Assembly: GCF_011752045.1 (NCBI RefSeq)
Contig: NZ_JAAKXW010000001.1
Coordinates: forward strand, 1,054,001 to 1,118,000
Direction: 5' to 3'
From: Microbacterium hydrocarbonoxydans
Lineage (GTDB): Bacteria; Actinomycetota; Actinomycetes; Actinomycetales; Microbacteriaceae
DNA: 64,000 nt
Every line of letters starts with the position of its first letter. Positions within the stretch are counted from its first letter, which is position 1. Under the pieces are notes generated by a model, which saw nothing but the letters and a program-made list of their open reading frames with translations, searched no databases and was not told where the DNA came from. Below, one piece after another: positions 54,668-63,498 of this stretch. The position numbers and the translations under genes are program-made.

Positions 54668-55503
54668 GCGCGGCCCCCTGCCGATGCCTCCCGCTCCGCC
54701 TGACAGTGCGGGCACAGCTGCGCGGATGCTCCGGAGAACACGCGATCGACGATCACCGTCCCGCACACCGGGCATTCCTCGCCGCCTCGCCCGTGCACGG
54801 CCATCGCGGCGACTTTGGCCTGCTTGAGCCGGTCCGGCGGCAGGCCGCGGCGCTCGGCGACCGCCGTTCGCATGACATCGGTCACCGCGTCGAACAGCCG
54901 CTCCCTGGCCTCTGCGCCGAGAACGGCAGCGTGGAGGGTGGGCGACAGGCGGGCACGATGCAGGATCTCGTCGGAGTAGGCGTTGCCGATGCCGGCGAGC
55001 GACGCCTGCTCCTGCAGCAGGGCCTTGATCTGCTTGCGTCGGGAGCCGAGCGCTCGCTCGAACTCCTCACGGGTGAAGCCGGGGTCGAGCGGATCCGGCC
55101 CGAGCGCGGCGATGCCGGCGACATCGGTGGGGGCGTCCACCACCGACGCGGTCACGGCGAGGAAGTCGCCGGTGTCCACGACCTGCATCACCGCTCCGTC
55201 GTCGAGCACGATGCGCACGACCTCCGGCACAGGCTCCTCCGCCGGCGGGTCGTCGGCGCTGCGCCAGCGGATCCACCCGTTCCGGCCGAAACCGATCATC
55301 AGCCAGCCGGCGGTCGTCTCGAACCCGACGTGCTTGCCGAAGCGCCGCATCCCCGTGATGCGCGCGCCGACGACCGATTCCGGCGGCCGGTCGCGTGTCT
55401 TGACCACGCGGAACTCGGCGATGTCGACTCCTGCGATGACGCGACCCTGGACGCGCTCATCGAGGAACTCGACGAGCGCCTGCACCTCCGGCGACTCAGG
55501 CAT
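54664..55503 (-). CDS. Fpg/Nei-family DNA glycosylase
   Basis: 279 residues. N-terminal MPESPEV has the catalytic Pro 2 and Glu 3 after Met removal, RRFGKHVGF the Lys equivalent, the helix-two-turn-helix QASLAGIGNAYSDEIL, and a C-terminal zinc finger (CPVCG ... CPHC). It removes oxidised bases and nicks the strand. The family member (Fpg or Nei type) cannot be settled. Overlaps the next gene by 4 nt. Confidence 0.9.
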   Translation of the reverse strand: MPESPEVQALVEFLDERVQGRVIAGVDIAEFRVVKTRDRPPESVVGARITGMRRFGKHVGFETTAGWLMIGFGRNGWIRWRSADDPPAEEPVPEVVRIVLDDGAVMQVVDTGDFLAVTASVVDAPTDVAGIAALGPDPLDPGFTREEFERALGSRRKQIKALLQEQASLAGIGNAYSDEILHRARLSPTLHAAVLGAEARERLFDAVTDVMRTAVAERRGLPPDRLKQAKVAAMAVHGRGGEECPVCGTVIVDRVFSGASAQLCPHCQAEREASAGGRA

Positions 55504-55540
55504 GCGCCCATCCTCGCACCGGGTGCCGACATCGCGCCTC

Positions 55541-55555
55541 AGTTGTTGAAGCGGA
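55541..55555. repeat. 15-bp direct repeat, downstream copy
   Basis: AGTTGTTGAAGCGGA is identical to 56110-56124, which is the last part of the ychF coding sequence. The preceding bases (CATCG, then GCnnT) are also similar. The two copies bracket the 122-residue gene. Confidence 0.75.
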
Positions 55556-55561
55556 TGGTCG

Positions 55562-55603
55562 GGCTCGCGACGCCGGCCGAAGGCGCCGCACGGTGCGCGA
55601 GCC
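55562..55603. other. Hairpin inside the bracketed segment
   Basis: GGCTCGCG (55562-55569) pairs with CGCGAGCC (55596-55603), with a GC-rich loop. It lies between the repeat copy and a TAGACT -10 (55620-55625) for the plus-strand gene. Confidence 0.5.
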
Positions 55604-55619
55604 GGCCACCGGCACCTCC

Positions 55620-55625
55620 TAGACT
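55620..55625 (+). promoter_or_regulatory. Candidate -10 TAGACT of bracketed gene
   Basis: TAGACT is 66 nt before ATG 55692. The leader ends in GGGTGGCAC, a weak ribosome site. Confidence 0.45.
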
Positions 55626-55691
55626 GCCCGTGGGGCCGGAGGAGACACGCTCCGCACCGCTGTCCGATTCAACGGCGAACAAGGGTGGCAC

Positions 55692-56060
55692 ATGACCGAC
55701 GAGACGCGACGACTGGAGTTCCTGGTGCTTGGTCAGACGACCGACGACGCAAGCGGCTGGCCACACCCGGTCACGATCAGTGTCCATCCGCGCGGCGAGA
55801 AGACCCTCCTGAACTTCTCGAAGGGTCCGCCGATAGCCAACGTGGGCGGGCAGCGCAGCGTCGCCCAGATCATCATCGACGGCGCGTTGGATGAGCGATT
55901 CGCCGAGGAGTTCGACGCCTGCGAGGCTCGCTGGCTTGTGCCGCACCTCGCACGGCTCGCGGCGGGCGAGGCGGTCAGCAGGACAGCCCTCATCGAGGCA
56001 TATGCGTCGAGGTTCGGCCACGATCCGAAGGTCGAGTGGTCCGAGGATTACACATTCTGA
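55692..56060 (+). CDS. Hypothetical protein between ychF-end repeats
   Basis: 122 residues, not recognised: LEFLVLGQTTDDASGWPHPVTISV, then GEKTLLNFSKGPPIANVGGQ and RFAEEFDACEARWLVPHL. Soluble. It uses codons rare here (ATA, TTG, GCA, TCA), which suggests transfer. It lies convergent to ychF between two 15-bp copies of the ychF coding end and may have been brought in with that duplication. Confidence 0.65.
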   Translation: MTDETRRLEFLVLGQTTDDASGWPHPVTISVHPRGEKTLLNFSKGPPIANVGGQRSVAQIIIDGALDERFAEEFDACEARWLVPHLARLAAGEAVSRTALIEAYASRFGHDPKVEWSEDYTF

Positions 56061-56107
56061 ACCTCTGACCGGATCTCCGTCACCTGCCAGCTCTCACGCC
56101 ATCGGCG

Positions 56108-57181
56108 CTAGTTGTTGAAGCGGAACTCCACCACGTCGCCGTCCTGCATGACGTAGTCCTTGCCCTCGAGCCGCGCCTTGCCCTTCGCGCGGGCCTCGAC
56201 GACGGATCCCGTCTCGACCAGGTCGTCGAACGAGACGACCTCGGCCTTGATGAAGCCCTTCTCGAAGTCGGTGTGGATCACGCCGGCCGCCTGCGGGGCC
56301 TTCCAGCCCTTGCCGATCGTCCACGCACGGGCCTCCTTGGGGCCGGCGGTGAGGTAGGTCTGCAGGCCGAGGGTGTCGAATCCGATGCGGGCGAGCTGGT
56401 CGAGGCCCGACTCGTCCTGACCGGTCGATGCGAGGAGCTCGGCGGCATCCTCCGGGTCGAGGTCCTTGAGCTCCGACTCGATCTTCGCGTCGAGGAAGAT
56501 CGCCTTCGCCGGGGCGACGAGCGCGGCCAGCTCCTCCTTGCGCGCCGCGTCCGTCAGCACGCTCTCGTCGACGTTGAAGACGAAGATGACCGGCTTCGAG
56601 GTGAGCAGGCCCAGCTCGCGGATCGGCGCGAGGTCGAGACCGGAGACGGACAGCAGCACACCGCGCTCGAGCGCGTCCTTCGCCGCCTTCGCGGTCTCGA
56701 GGACGACGGGCTCGATCTTCTTGCCGCGCACCTCCTTCTCGTACCGGGTGATCGCCCGGTCGAGCGTCTCGAGGTCGGCGAGCATGAGCTCGGCGTTGAT
56801 CGTCTCCATGTCGGATGCCGGGTTCACGGCCCCGTCCACGTGCACGACGTCGTCGTCGGCGAAGCCGCGGACGACCTGCGCGATCGCGTCGGCCTCGCGG
56901 ATGTTCGCGAGGAACTTGTTGCCCAGGCCCTCGCCCTCGCTCGCGCCGCGCACGATGCCGGCGATGTCGACGAACGACACCGCCGCGGGCAGGATGCGCT
57001 CGCTGCCGAAGATCTCCGCGAGCTTGTTCAGCCGCGGGTCGGGCAGGTTCACCACGCCGACGTTCGGCTCGATCGTCGCGAACGGATAGTTCGCCGCGAG
57101 CACGTCGTTCTTGGTGAGGGCGTTGAAGAGGGTGGACTTGCCGACGTTGGGCAGGCCGACGATGCCGATAGTGAGAGCCAC
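56108..57181 (-). CDS. ychF: Ribosome-binding P-loop ATPase/GTPase YchF (OLA1)
   Basis: 357 residues. G1 GLPNVGKSTLFN, SFVDIAGIVRGASEGEGLGNKFL (switch region), NVDES (the G4 form that gives ATP preference), coiled middle, and C-terminal TGS domain ending VVEFRFNN. It binds the 70S ribosome and affects stress responses. GTG 57181; -10 TAGACT at 57190-57195 (8 nt). The end is repeated 555 bp further on. Confidence 0.94.
   Translation of the reverse strand: MALTIGIVGLPNVGKSTLFNALTKNDVLAANYPFATIEPNVGVVNLPDPRLNKLAEIFGSERILPAAVSFVDIAGIVRGASEGEGLGNKFLANIREADAIAQVVRGFADDDVVHVDGAVNPASDMETINAELMLADLETLDRAITRYEKEVRGKKIEPVVLETAKAAKDALERGVLLSVSGLDLAPIRELGLLTSKPVIFVFNVDESVLTDAARKEELAALVAPAKAIFLDAKIESELKDLDPEDAAELLASTGQDESGLDQLARIGFDTLGLQTYLTAGPKEARAWTIGKGWKAPQAAGVIHTDFEKGFIKAEVVSFDDLVETGSVVEARAKGKARLEGKDYVMQDGDVVEFRFNN
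56110..56124. repeat. 15-bp direct repeat, copy at the ychF coding end
   Basis: The plus-strand AGTTGTTGAAGCGGA is the reverse complement of the RFNN-coding end of ychF. Partner at 55541-55555. Confidence 0.75.
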
Positions 57182-57227
57182 GGGGTATGAGTCTACCGGG
57201 CGCGGATGCCGTCGCCCTGCGAGCCCG

Positions 57228-57971
57228 TCAGCCCCGCATCGCGCGGAACGCCGTCGTCACGTACGGCAGGTCGACCGTCGACCCGTCGACGAGGCCGACC
57301 TCGTCGAAGAGCGCGTCCATCCCCCGCCGGATCTGCGCACGCTCCTCCTCGGAGGCGGTGATGAGATGGCTGCGGGAGGAGGCCATGTGGTGCAGCTGCT
57401 CGCGCGTCATCGGTCGCGTCCACTCCCACCGGCCGGTCTCGACGGAGCCGAAGGGCTCCGCGATCCGGGGACCGGTCGGGCCGTTGACCATCTCCTCTGC
57501 CGGGCTGCTGTGCATGATCTCGGTGAGCCTGCGCACCCATTCCACGCGCTCGTCGCGGATATTCCAGATGAGGCCGAGCACGCCTCCGGGGCGCACCACC
57601 CGGCCGATCTCCGCCGATGCCGCCACCGGGTCGACCCAGTGCCAGGCCTGGCCGAGCACGACGGCATCCACGCTCGCATCGGGCAGGGGAAGCCGCTCCG
57701 CGGTCCCGACGAACGTGGGGATGCCGGGCACGCCTTCGCGGAGCGCCGCCAGCATCGCCGGGTCGGGGTCGACGGCGACGACCTCGGCATCCGGTGCCTT
57801 GACCAGTGCTCTGGTGAGCTTGCCGGTGCCCGCACCGACATCCGCGACCCGGCGTCCGCCCTCCGGCATCGTCTCCAGCATCCAGGCCACGGCCTCGAAC
57901 GGGTACTCGGGCCGGCCGGCCTCGTAGCTCCCGGCCTCTGCCCCGAACGACGTCGCGCGATCATCGGTCAT
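57228..57971 (-). CDS. Class I SAM-dependent methyltransferase (UbiE/YafE-like)
   Basis: 247 residues. SYEAGRPEYPFEAV opening, VADVGAGTGKLTRAL (SAM site), AVDPDPAML acidic site, and GQAWHWVD post-motif, all as in the methyltransferase type 11 group. Substrate unknown. Divergent from the next methyltransferase; -10 TAGGCT at 57978-57983 is 6 nt before ATG 57971. Confidence 0.85.
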   Translation of the reverse strand: MTDDRATSFGAEAGSYEAGRPEYPFEAVAWMLETMPEGGRRVADVGAGTGKLTRALVKAPDAEVVAVDPDPAMLAALREGVPGIPTFVGTAERLPLPDASVDAVVLGQAWHWVDPVAASAEIGRVVRPGGVLGLIWNIRDERVEWVRRLTEIMHSSPAEEMVNGPTGPRIAEPFGSVETGRWEWTRPMTREQLHHMASSRSHLITASEEERAQIRRGMDALFDEVGLVDGSTVDLPYVTTAFRAMRG

Positions 57972-57977
57972 GGCGCC

Positions 57978-57983
57978 AGCCTA
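57978..57983 (-). promoter_or_regulatory. -10 TAGGCT, leaderless start
   Basis: The minus-strand TAGGCT ends 6 nt before ATG 57971. Confidence 0.55.
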
Positions 57984-57997
57984 CGGCGCATACTGGA

Positions 57998-58657
57998 GTG
58001 GTGGACGACTGCTGTGCATCGCGCACACCGGGCGGTTACGATCGCGAGTTCGACGACCGCTTCGCCCGGCGGCTCGCACGCGATTACCGCCGCCGGGGCC
58101 TCACCCCCACGGCGCAGCACGTGGTGGAGTTCGCGGCCGCTGCCGGCATCGAAGGGGCGTCGGTCCTGGAGATCGGCGGCGGCATCGGCGACATCCAGCT
58201 GGAGCTGCTGAAGCGCGGCGCCGCGAAGACGACGAACCTCGAGCTGTCCGGCGCGTACGAGCGAGAGGCACGACGGCTGCTGGACGAAGCGGGCCTCGGC
58301 GCGCGGGCGGAGCGGATGCTCGGCGTCGATCTCGCCGTCACCCCGGACGCCGTCGGCCCCGCCGACATCGTCGTGCTCAACCGGGTCGTCTGCTGCTACC
58401 CCGACTACACCGCGCTGCTGAGCGCGGCGGCGGATCACGCCCGGCGGGCCGTCGTGTTCAGCCATCCGCCGCGAACGTGGATCACCCGTGCCGGCGTGGC
58501 CGCCGTGAACGCGTGGTGCGGCGTCCTCCGGCGCGAGTATCGCGGGTTCGTGCACCCACCCGATTCGATGGTGGAGGTTCTCGAGCGCCACGGCTTCGCA
58601 CCGCGCCACCGGCGCTCCGAACGCGCCTGGCGCATCGTCGGAGCCGAACGCCCCTGA
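57998..58657 (+). CDS. SAM-dependent methyltransferase, BchM-like
   Basis: 219 residues. DDRFARRLARDYRRRGLTPTAQ, VLEIGGGIGDIQLELL (SAM site) and NRVVCCYPDY. It resembles the magnesium-protoporphyrin O-methyltransferase-like group in general actinobacteria, but its substrate is unknown. GTG 57998 or GTG 58001 is the start; TACTGG at 57991 is the -10. Divergent from the other methyltransferase with ~26 bp between. Confidence 0.8.
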   Translation: MVDDCCASRTPGGYDREFDDRFARRLARDYRRRGLTPTAQHVVEFAAAAGIEGASVLEIGGGIGDIQLELLKRGAAKTTNLELSGAYEREARRLLDEAGLGARAERMLGVDLAVTPDAVGPADIVVLNRVVCCYPDYTALLSAAADHARRAVVFSHPPRTWITRAGVAAVNAWCGVLRREYRGFVHPPDSMVEVLERHGFAPRHRRSERAWRIVGAERP

Positions 58658-58732
58658 CCGCCGGCGCCTGAGGTTGTCGCGGGATCGGCGCGCCTGGCGG
58701 ACGGGGCTCCGCGCCTGGGGGACAGTTGTCCC

Positions 58733-59326
58733 GTGCCACTGGACTTCACCGCGATCGACTTCGAGACGGCGAACTCCAGTCCCGCCTCCGCCTGCTCCGT
58801 CGGACTCGTCCGGGTGCGCGGCGGGAAGGTCGTCGCCACTGCAGGATGGCTGATCCAGCCGCCCGCGGGGCATGACGAGTTCCAGGAGTGGAACATCAGG
58901 ATCCACGGCATCCGCCCGCAGGACGTGCGCTCGGCCGCGACCTGGCCGGAGCAGTTCGAACGTCTGTGCGCGTTCGCCGGCGCCGACGTGCTGGTCGCGC
59001 ACAACGCCGGCTTCGATCTGAACGTGCTGCGCCGCGCGTCCGAGGCCACCGGCGAGATCTGTCCGCCGTACCGGTCGCTGTGCAGCCTGCAAGTGGCCCG
59101 CAAGACCTACGACCTCGACTCCTACCGGCTTCCCAAGGCGGCAGCTGCGGCCGGATTCGCCGAGTTCTCGCACCATGACGCGCTGGCGGATGCTCGCGCC
59201 TGCGCCCAGATCGTCGTCGACGCCGCCGCGCGCGCGGGCGCCGCCGACGTGTTCGCCCTCGCCTCTGCGCTCGGCCTCCGCGTCACCGATCCCGTCGTCT
59301 CCGCACCCGAGCACGCCGCCGCCTGA
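58733..59326 (+). CDS. DEDDh 3'-5' exonuclease, DnaQ/RNase T-like
   Basis: 197 residues. AIDFETAN (Asp and Glu of site I), VAHNAGFDLNVL (site II) and SHHDALADARA (DEDDh His and Asp). It could proofread or degrade nucleic acids; it lacks polymerase contacts. GTG 58733 is the start. The rmuC gene follows 43 bp later on the same strand. Confidence 0.87.
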   Translation: MPLDFTAIDFETANSSPASACSVGLVRVRGGKVVATAGWLIQPPAGHDEFQEWNIRIHGIRPQDVRSAATWPEQFERLCAFAGADVLVAHNAGFDLNVLRRASEATGEICPPYRSLCSLQVARKTYDLDSYRLPKAAAAAGFAEFSHHDALADARACAQIVVDAAARAGAADVFALASALGLRVTDPVVSAPEHAAA

Positions 59327-59369
59327 GTCGCATCGTCGGAATGTCGGAGGCCGGCGGCACCATGGACCC

Positions 59370-60647
59370 ATGGATGCTCTGACGATCGCTCTTCTGCTCG
59401 TGGCCCTGGCGGCCGGCGCCGCAGCGGGCTGGTATCTGCGCGCCGCCCGCGGCGCCGCGGATCTCGCGCGAGCGCAGGCCGAGCTCGCCGCCGCGAAGGA
59501 CGATCGCGACCGGCAGTACGACCTCTACCGGGATGCCGTCGAGCACGCCCGCACGCAGCAGCGGGCCGAGGCGGAGCGGGTGCAGCAGCAGAACGCCGTG
59601 CTCACCGCTCTCGCGCCGGTGCGCGAGAGCCTGCAGCAGATGCAGCACAAGGTCACGGCGATCGAGCAGGAGCGCCATGCCCAGTTCGGCTCCCTCGCCG
59701 AGCAGCTGCGACGCGCACAGGAATCCGATGAGGCTCTCCGCGCGACCACGGAGTCGCTGGCCGGGGCACTCCGCTCCACCGCCACCCGCGGCGTCTGGGG
59801 TGAGACGCAGCTGCGCCGCGTCGTGGAGGCTGCCGGCCTCACCCGCCACGTGGACTTCGACCTGCAGGCGACGATCTCCTCCGACCGCGGCCAGGGCCGG
59901 CCCGACATGGTCATCCGGCTCGCCGGCGGCACCTCGATCGCGGTGGACGCGAAGGTGCCGCTCGATGCCTATCTCGAAGCCTCCGCGCTCCCGGCCGGCG
60001 ACGCCCACGAGGGGCAGCGTCGCGCGCACATGCAGAAGCACGTCAAGGCGGTGCGGGCCCACGTCGACGCGCTCGCGAAGAAGGCGTACTGGGCGGGCCT
60101 CGACGCGAGCCCGGAGTTCGTCATCTGCTTCCTCCCCAGCGAATCGCTTCTCGCCGCTGCCATCGACGAGGATCCCACGCTGCTCGACTACGCCTTCGGC
60201 CGTCGCGTCGCCCTCGCCTCGCCCGTCAACCTCTGGGCGGTGCTGAAGACCGTCGCGTACACCTGGACGCAGCAGGAGGTCTCGACGGAGGCGCGCGCCC
60301 TGCTGAACCTCGGCACCCAGCTCTACGAGCGCCTCGGCGTGCTCGCCGGTCACGCCGACGACCTCCGGAAGGCGCTGGAGCGCACTGTCGACAGCTACAA
60401 CAGGTTCGCGGGCTCGCTGGAGAGCCGGGTGCTCGTGACGGCTCGGCAGTTCCCCGGCATCGACGCATCCGCACTCGACAGTGCTCCCCCGGCGATCACC
60501 TCGCCCGCGCGACGGTTCACCGCCGCGGAGCTCGTGGGCGACGGCGCTGACGACGCCGACGCCATCCGCGCCGCGGCCGAGGCGATCCGCGCCGATGTCG
60601 GCGAGGTCCGCGATCGGGTCAACGGCGCGACAGAGCCGGGAGACTGA
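59370..60647 (+). CDS. rmuC: DNA recombination protein RmuC
   Basis: 425 residues from ATG 59370. An N-terminal helix (DALTIALLLVALAAGAAAGWYL) anchors it, then a long coiled coil (~30-130), then the RmuC nuclease-like domain (RGVWGETQLRRVVEAAGL, DMVIRLAGGTSIAVDAKVPLDAY, LASPVNLWAVLKTVAYTW). It limits DNA inversions at short repeats. Follows the exonuclease gene by 43 bp. Confidence 0.92.
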   Translation: MDALTIALLLVALAAGAAAGWYLRAARGAADLARAQAELAAAKDDRDRQYDLYRDAVEHARTQQRAEAERVQQQNAVLTALAPVRESLQQMQHKVTAIEQERHAQFGSLAEQLRRAQESDEALRATTESLAGALRSTATRGVWGETQLRRVVEAAGLTRHVDFDLQATISSDRGQGRPDMVIRLAGGTSIAVDAKVPLDAYLEASALPAGDAHEGQRRAHMQKHVKAVRAHVDALAKKAYWAGLDASPEFVICFLPSESLLAAAIDEDPTLLDYAFGRRVALASPVNLWAVLKTVAYTWTQQEVSTEARALLNLGTQLYERLGVLAGHADDLRKALERTVDSYNRFAGSLESRVLVTARQFPGIDASALDSAPPAITSPARRFTAAELVGDGADDADAIRAAAEAIRADVGEVRDRVNGATEPGD

Positions 60648-60707
60648 CGCGTCGCGGAGCCCGGGGGCTGAGGGCGCAGGGCCGGAGAGACCGCGGAGAT
60701 GTGCGTC

Positions 60708-60983
60708 TCAGGCGATGCCGGGGACGCCGCTGAGAAGCAGGATGACCAGTCCGCTGGTGACGACGAACGCGCCGATCATCCACCATGCGCTGATCTCGTG
60801 GCCCTCGTCGCGACGCACGCGGAACAGGACGTCCGTGCGGCGCGCCGGGTCGATCACCACGGGGTGAGCGGGCGCGGGCGCGACGGGCGCGGCCTCGTTG
60901 GGGTCGACGCGCAGGATGCGACCGGTGTTCGTGGTCACGATCTTGGCGGATCCGGCCTTGCCGTTCGTGTGCTGCGTTGTCAT
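60708..60983 (-). CDS. Small membrane protein, hypothetical
   Basis: 91 residues, charged and Pro-rich N-terminal two thirds and one C-terminal helix (WWMIGAFVVTSGLVILLLSGV). ATG 60983 with a GGAAGG ribosome site. No known domain. Upstream lie two 9-bp direct repeats at 61027-61047. The rmuC gene is convergent, 60 bp apart. Confidence 0.6.
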   Translation of the reverse strand: MTTQHTNGKAGSAKIVTTNTGRILRVDPNEAAPVAPAPAHPVVIDPARRTDVLFRVRRDEGHEISAWWMIGAFVVTSGLVILLLSGVPGIA

Positions 60984-61026
60984 CTGTTCGCCTTCCTGTG
61001 CCCGCGGCGCCTGGTGGCTCCGTCGA

Positions 61027-61047
61027 CAGTGACAAACCCAGTGACAA
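61027..61047. repeat. 9-bp direct repeat, 12-bp period, upstream of 60983 gene
   Basis: CAGTGACAA at 61027-61035 and 61039-61047, one helical turn and a bit apart, in the gap before the small membrane protein. A possible activator or repressor site. The rest of 60984-61160 shows no gene. Confidence 0.45.
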
Positions 61048-61160
61048 TTGTGGCACGCTGCGCCCGCGCATCCCGGTCGCGCACCGTCGACGGCGCGTAC
61101 CGACTCGGTAACGATGCCCGGATCAGCTCGGCTCGGCGCCGCCCGCTCAGCGGACTCCGG

Positions 61161-62147
61161 TCAGAGCCACTTCGAGACGAGGTGCTCCGAAGCGATGCGC
61201 CGCAGCGTGCCGGAGGCTCCGCGCAGGACGACGCTCTCCGTGTAGATGTAGCCCGCCTCGCGCCGCACACCGGCGACGAGCTGACCGTCGGTGACGCCGG
61301 TCGCGACGAAGATCGTGTTGTCGCCCTTGACCAGGTCGTCTGCCTCGTACACCTTGTCGATGTCCAGACCGGCGTCGATGCCGCGCTGGCGCTCGTCATC
61401 GTCGCGGGGCCAGAGGCGACCCTGGATGTGACCGCCGAGCGCCTTGATCGCGCACGCCGTGACGATGCCCTCGGGGCTTCCGCCGATGCCGATGCACATG
61501 TCGGTGCGCGCACCGTGCCGAGCCGCGTTGATTCCGCCTGCGACGTCGCCGTCGCTCATCAGTCGCGTACCGGCTCCGGCGTCTCGGATCTCCTGGATGA
61601 GCTTCTCGTGACGCGGACGGTTGAGCACCGAGACCACGATCTCGTCGACGGGCTTGCCGAGCGCCCCGGCGAGGCGCCGGATGTTCTCGCCCACAGGGAG
61701 GCGGATGTCGACGACGCCGACACCGGCGGGACCGGTGACGAGCTTGTCCATGTAGAAGACGCTCGAGGCGTCGAGCATCGTGCCGCGGTCGGAGACGGCG
61801 ATGACCGAGAGCGCGTTCTGGCGTCCCTCGGCGGTGAGGGTGGTGCCGTCGATCGGGTCGACCGCGATGTCGCACAGCGGACCGGTGCCGGTGCCCACGA
61901 CCTCGCCGTTGAACAGCATCGGCGCGTTGTCCTTCTCGCCCTCGCCGATCACCACGCGACCCTGGAACGCCACCGTGCCGAGGAAGGCGCGCATCGCATC
62001 GACAGCCGCGCCGTCGGCGACCTCCTTGGCGCCGCGGCCGATGTGCGGCACCGCGCGGATCGCCGCGGCCTCGGTGGCGCGCACGAGCTCCATCGCCAGG
62101 TTGCGGTCAGGACGAAGAGGGCTCAGATCGGCTGTCAGACTCACCAT
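61161..62147 (-). CDS. glpX: Fructose-1,6-bisphosphatase class II
   Basis: 328 residues from ATG 62147. GlpX features are GEGEKDNAPM, DPIDGTTLTAEGRQNAL (metal and substrate site) and GIGGSPEGI. It dephosphorylates fructose 1,6-bisphosphate for gluconeogenesis. A TATGCT -10 (62154-62159) lies 6 nt before the start. Divergent from fbaA, the enzyme that makes its substrate. Confidence 0.93.
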   Translation of the reverse strand: MVSLTADLSPLRPDRNLAMELVRATEAAAIRAVPHIGRGAKEVADGAAVDAMRAFLGTVAFQGRVVIGEGEKDNAPMLFNGEVVGTGTGPLCDIAVDPIDGTTLTAEGRQNALSVIAVSDRGTMLDASSVFYMDKLVTGPAGVGVVDIRLPVGENIRRLAGALGKPVDEIVVSVLNRPRHEKLIQEIRDAGAGTRLMSDGDVAGGINAARHGARTDMCIGIGGSPEGIVTACAIKALGGHIQGRLWPRDDDERQRGIDAGLDIDKVYEADDLVKGDNTIFVATGVTDGQLVAGVRREAGYIYTESVVLRGASGTLRRIASEHLVSKWL

Positions 62148-62153
62148 GCGGTC

Positions 62154-62159
62154 AGCATA
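62154..62159 (-). promoter_or_regulatory. -10 TATGCT of glpX, leaderless
   Basis: The minus-strand TATGCT ends 6 nt before ATG 62147. Confidence 0.55.
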
Positions 62160-62286
62160 TCCAGCGACGGTCGCGAATCCGGCAGTTTTCCGCAGGATTA
62201 CCGTGAAGGAATCGGGATTCTTAACCAGGGTGCAGGAGGACGGGGGCGAGGGCGTCATGCCGACGGCATCCGGCGGCGCTCCCCGC

Positions 62287-62292
62287 TAGAGT
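62287..62292 (+). promoter_or_regulatory. -10 TAGAGT of fbaA
   Basis: TAGAGT is ~37 nt before ATG 62330; the leader holds the CCAGGAG ribosome site. Confidence 0.5.
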
Positions 62293-62329
62293 GACAGCTG
62301 TCCCGGCTTCCCCTACTCCAGGAGTTCAC

Positions 62330-63358
<1,029 letters not shown>

Positions 63359-63370
63359 CATCCGCTTTCA

Positions 63371-63418
63371 CGCACACAGGAATGCCCCGGCCGGGCGGCC
63401 GGGGCATTCCTGTGTGCG
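63371..63418. terminator. Perfect 22-bp hairpin after fbaA
   Basis: Arms 63371-63392 and 63397-63418 pair without mismatch around GGGC. It is the longest perfect hairpin seen in the window, 12 bp after the fbaA stop. Confidence 0.85.
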
Positions 63419-63485
63419 CAGGGATCATCTGCTCAGCCGCTCATCGATAGCCGATCGGATGATGTGGCGCTCCTGGCCTGCTCCG

Positions 63486-63491
63486 TAGCGT
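63486..63491 (+). promoter_or_regulatory. -10 TAGCGT, leaderless start
   Basis: TAGCGT is followed by 7 nt and ATG 63499; the GGAGGA between may also serve as ribosome site. Confidence 0.5.
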
Positions 63492-63498
63492 GGAGGAC

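Noticed and set aside
55556..56021. Minus-strand protein ending RFNN within the bracketed segment
   Set aside because: It is antisense to the 55692 gene, has no ribosome site or family, and its end is only the copied ychF sequence.
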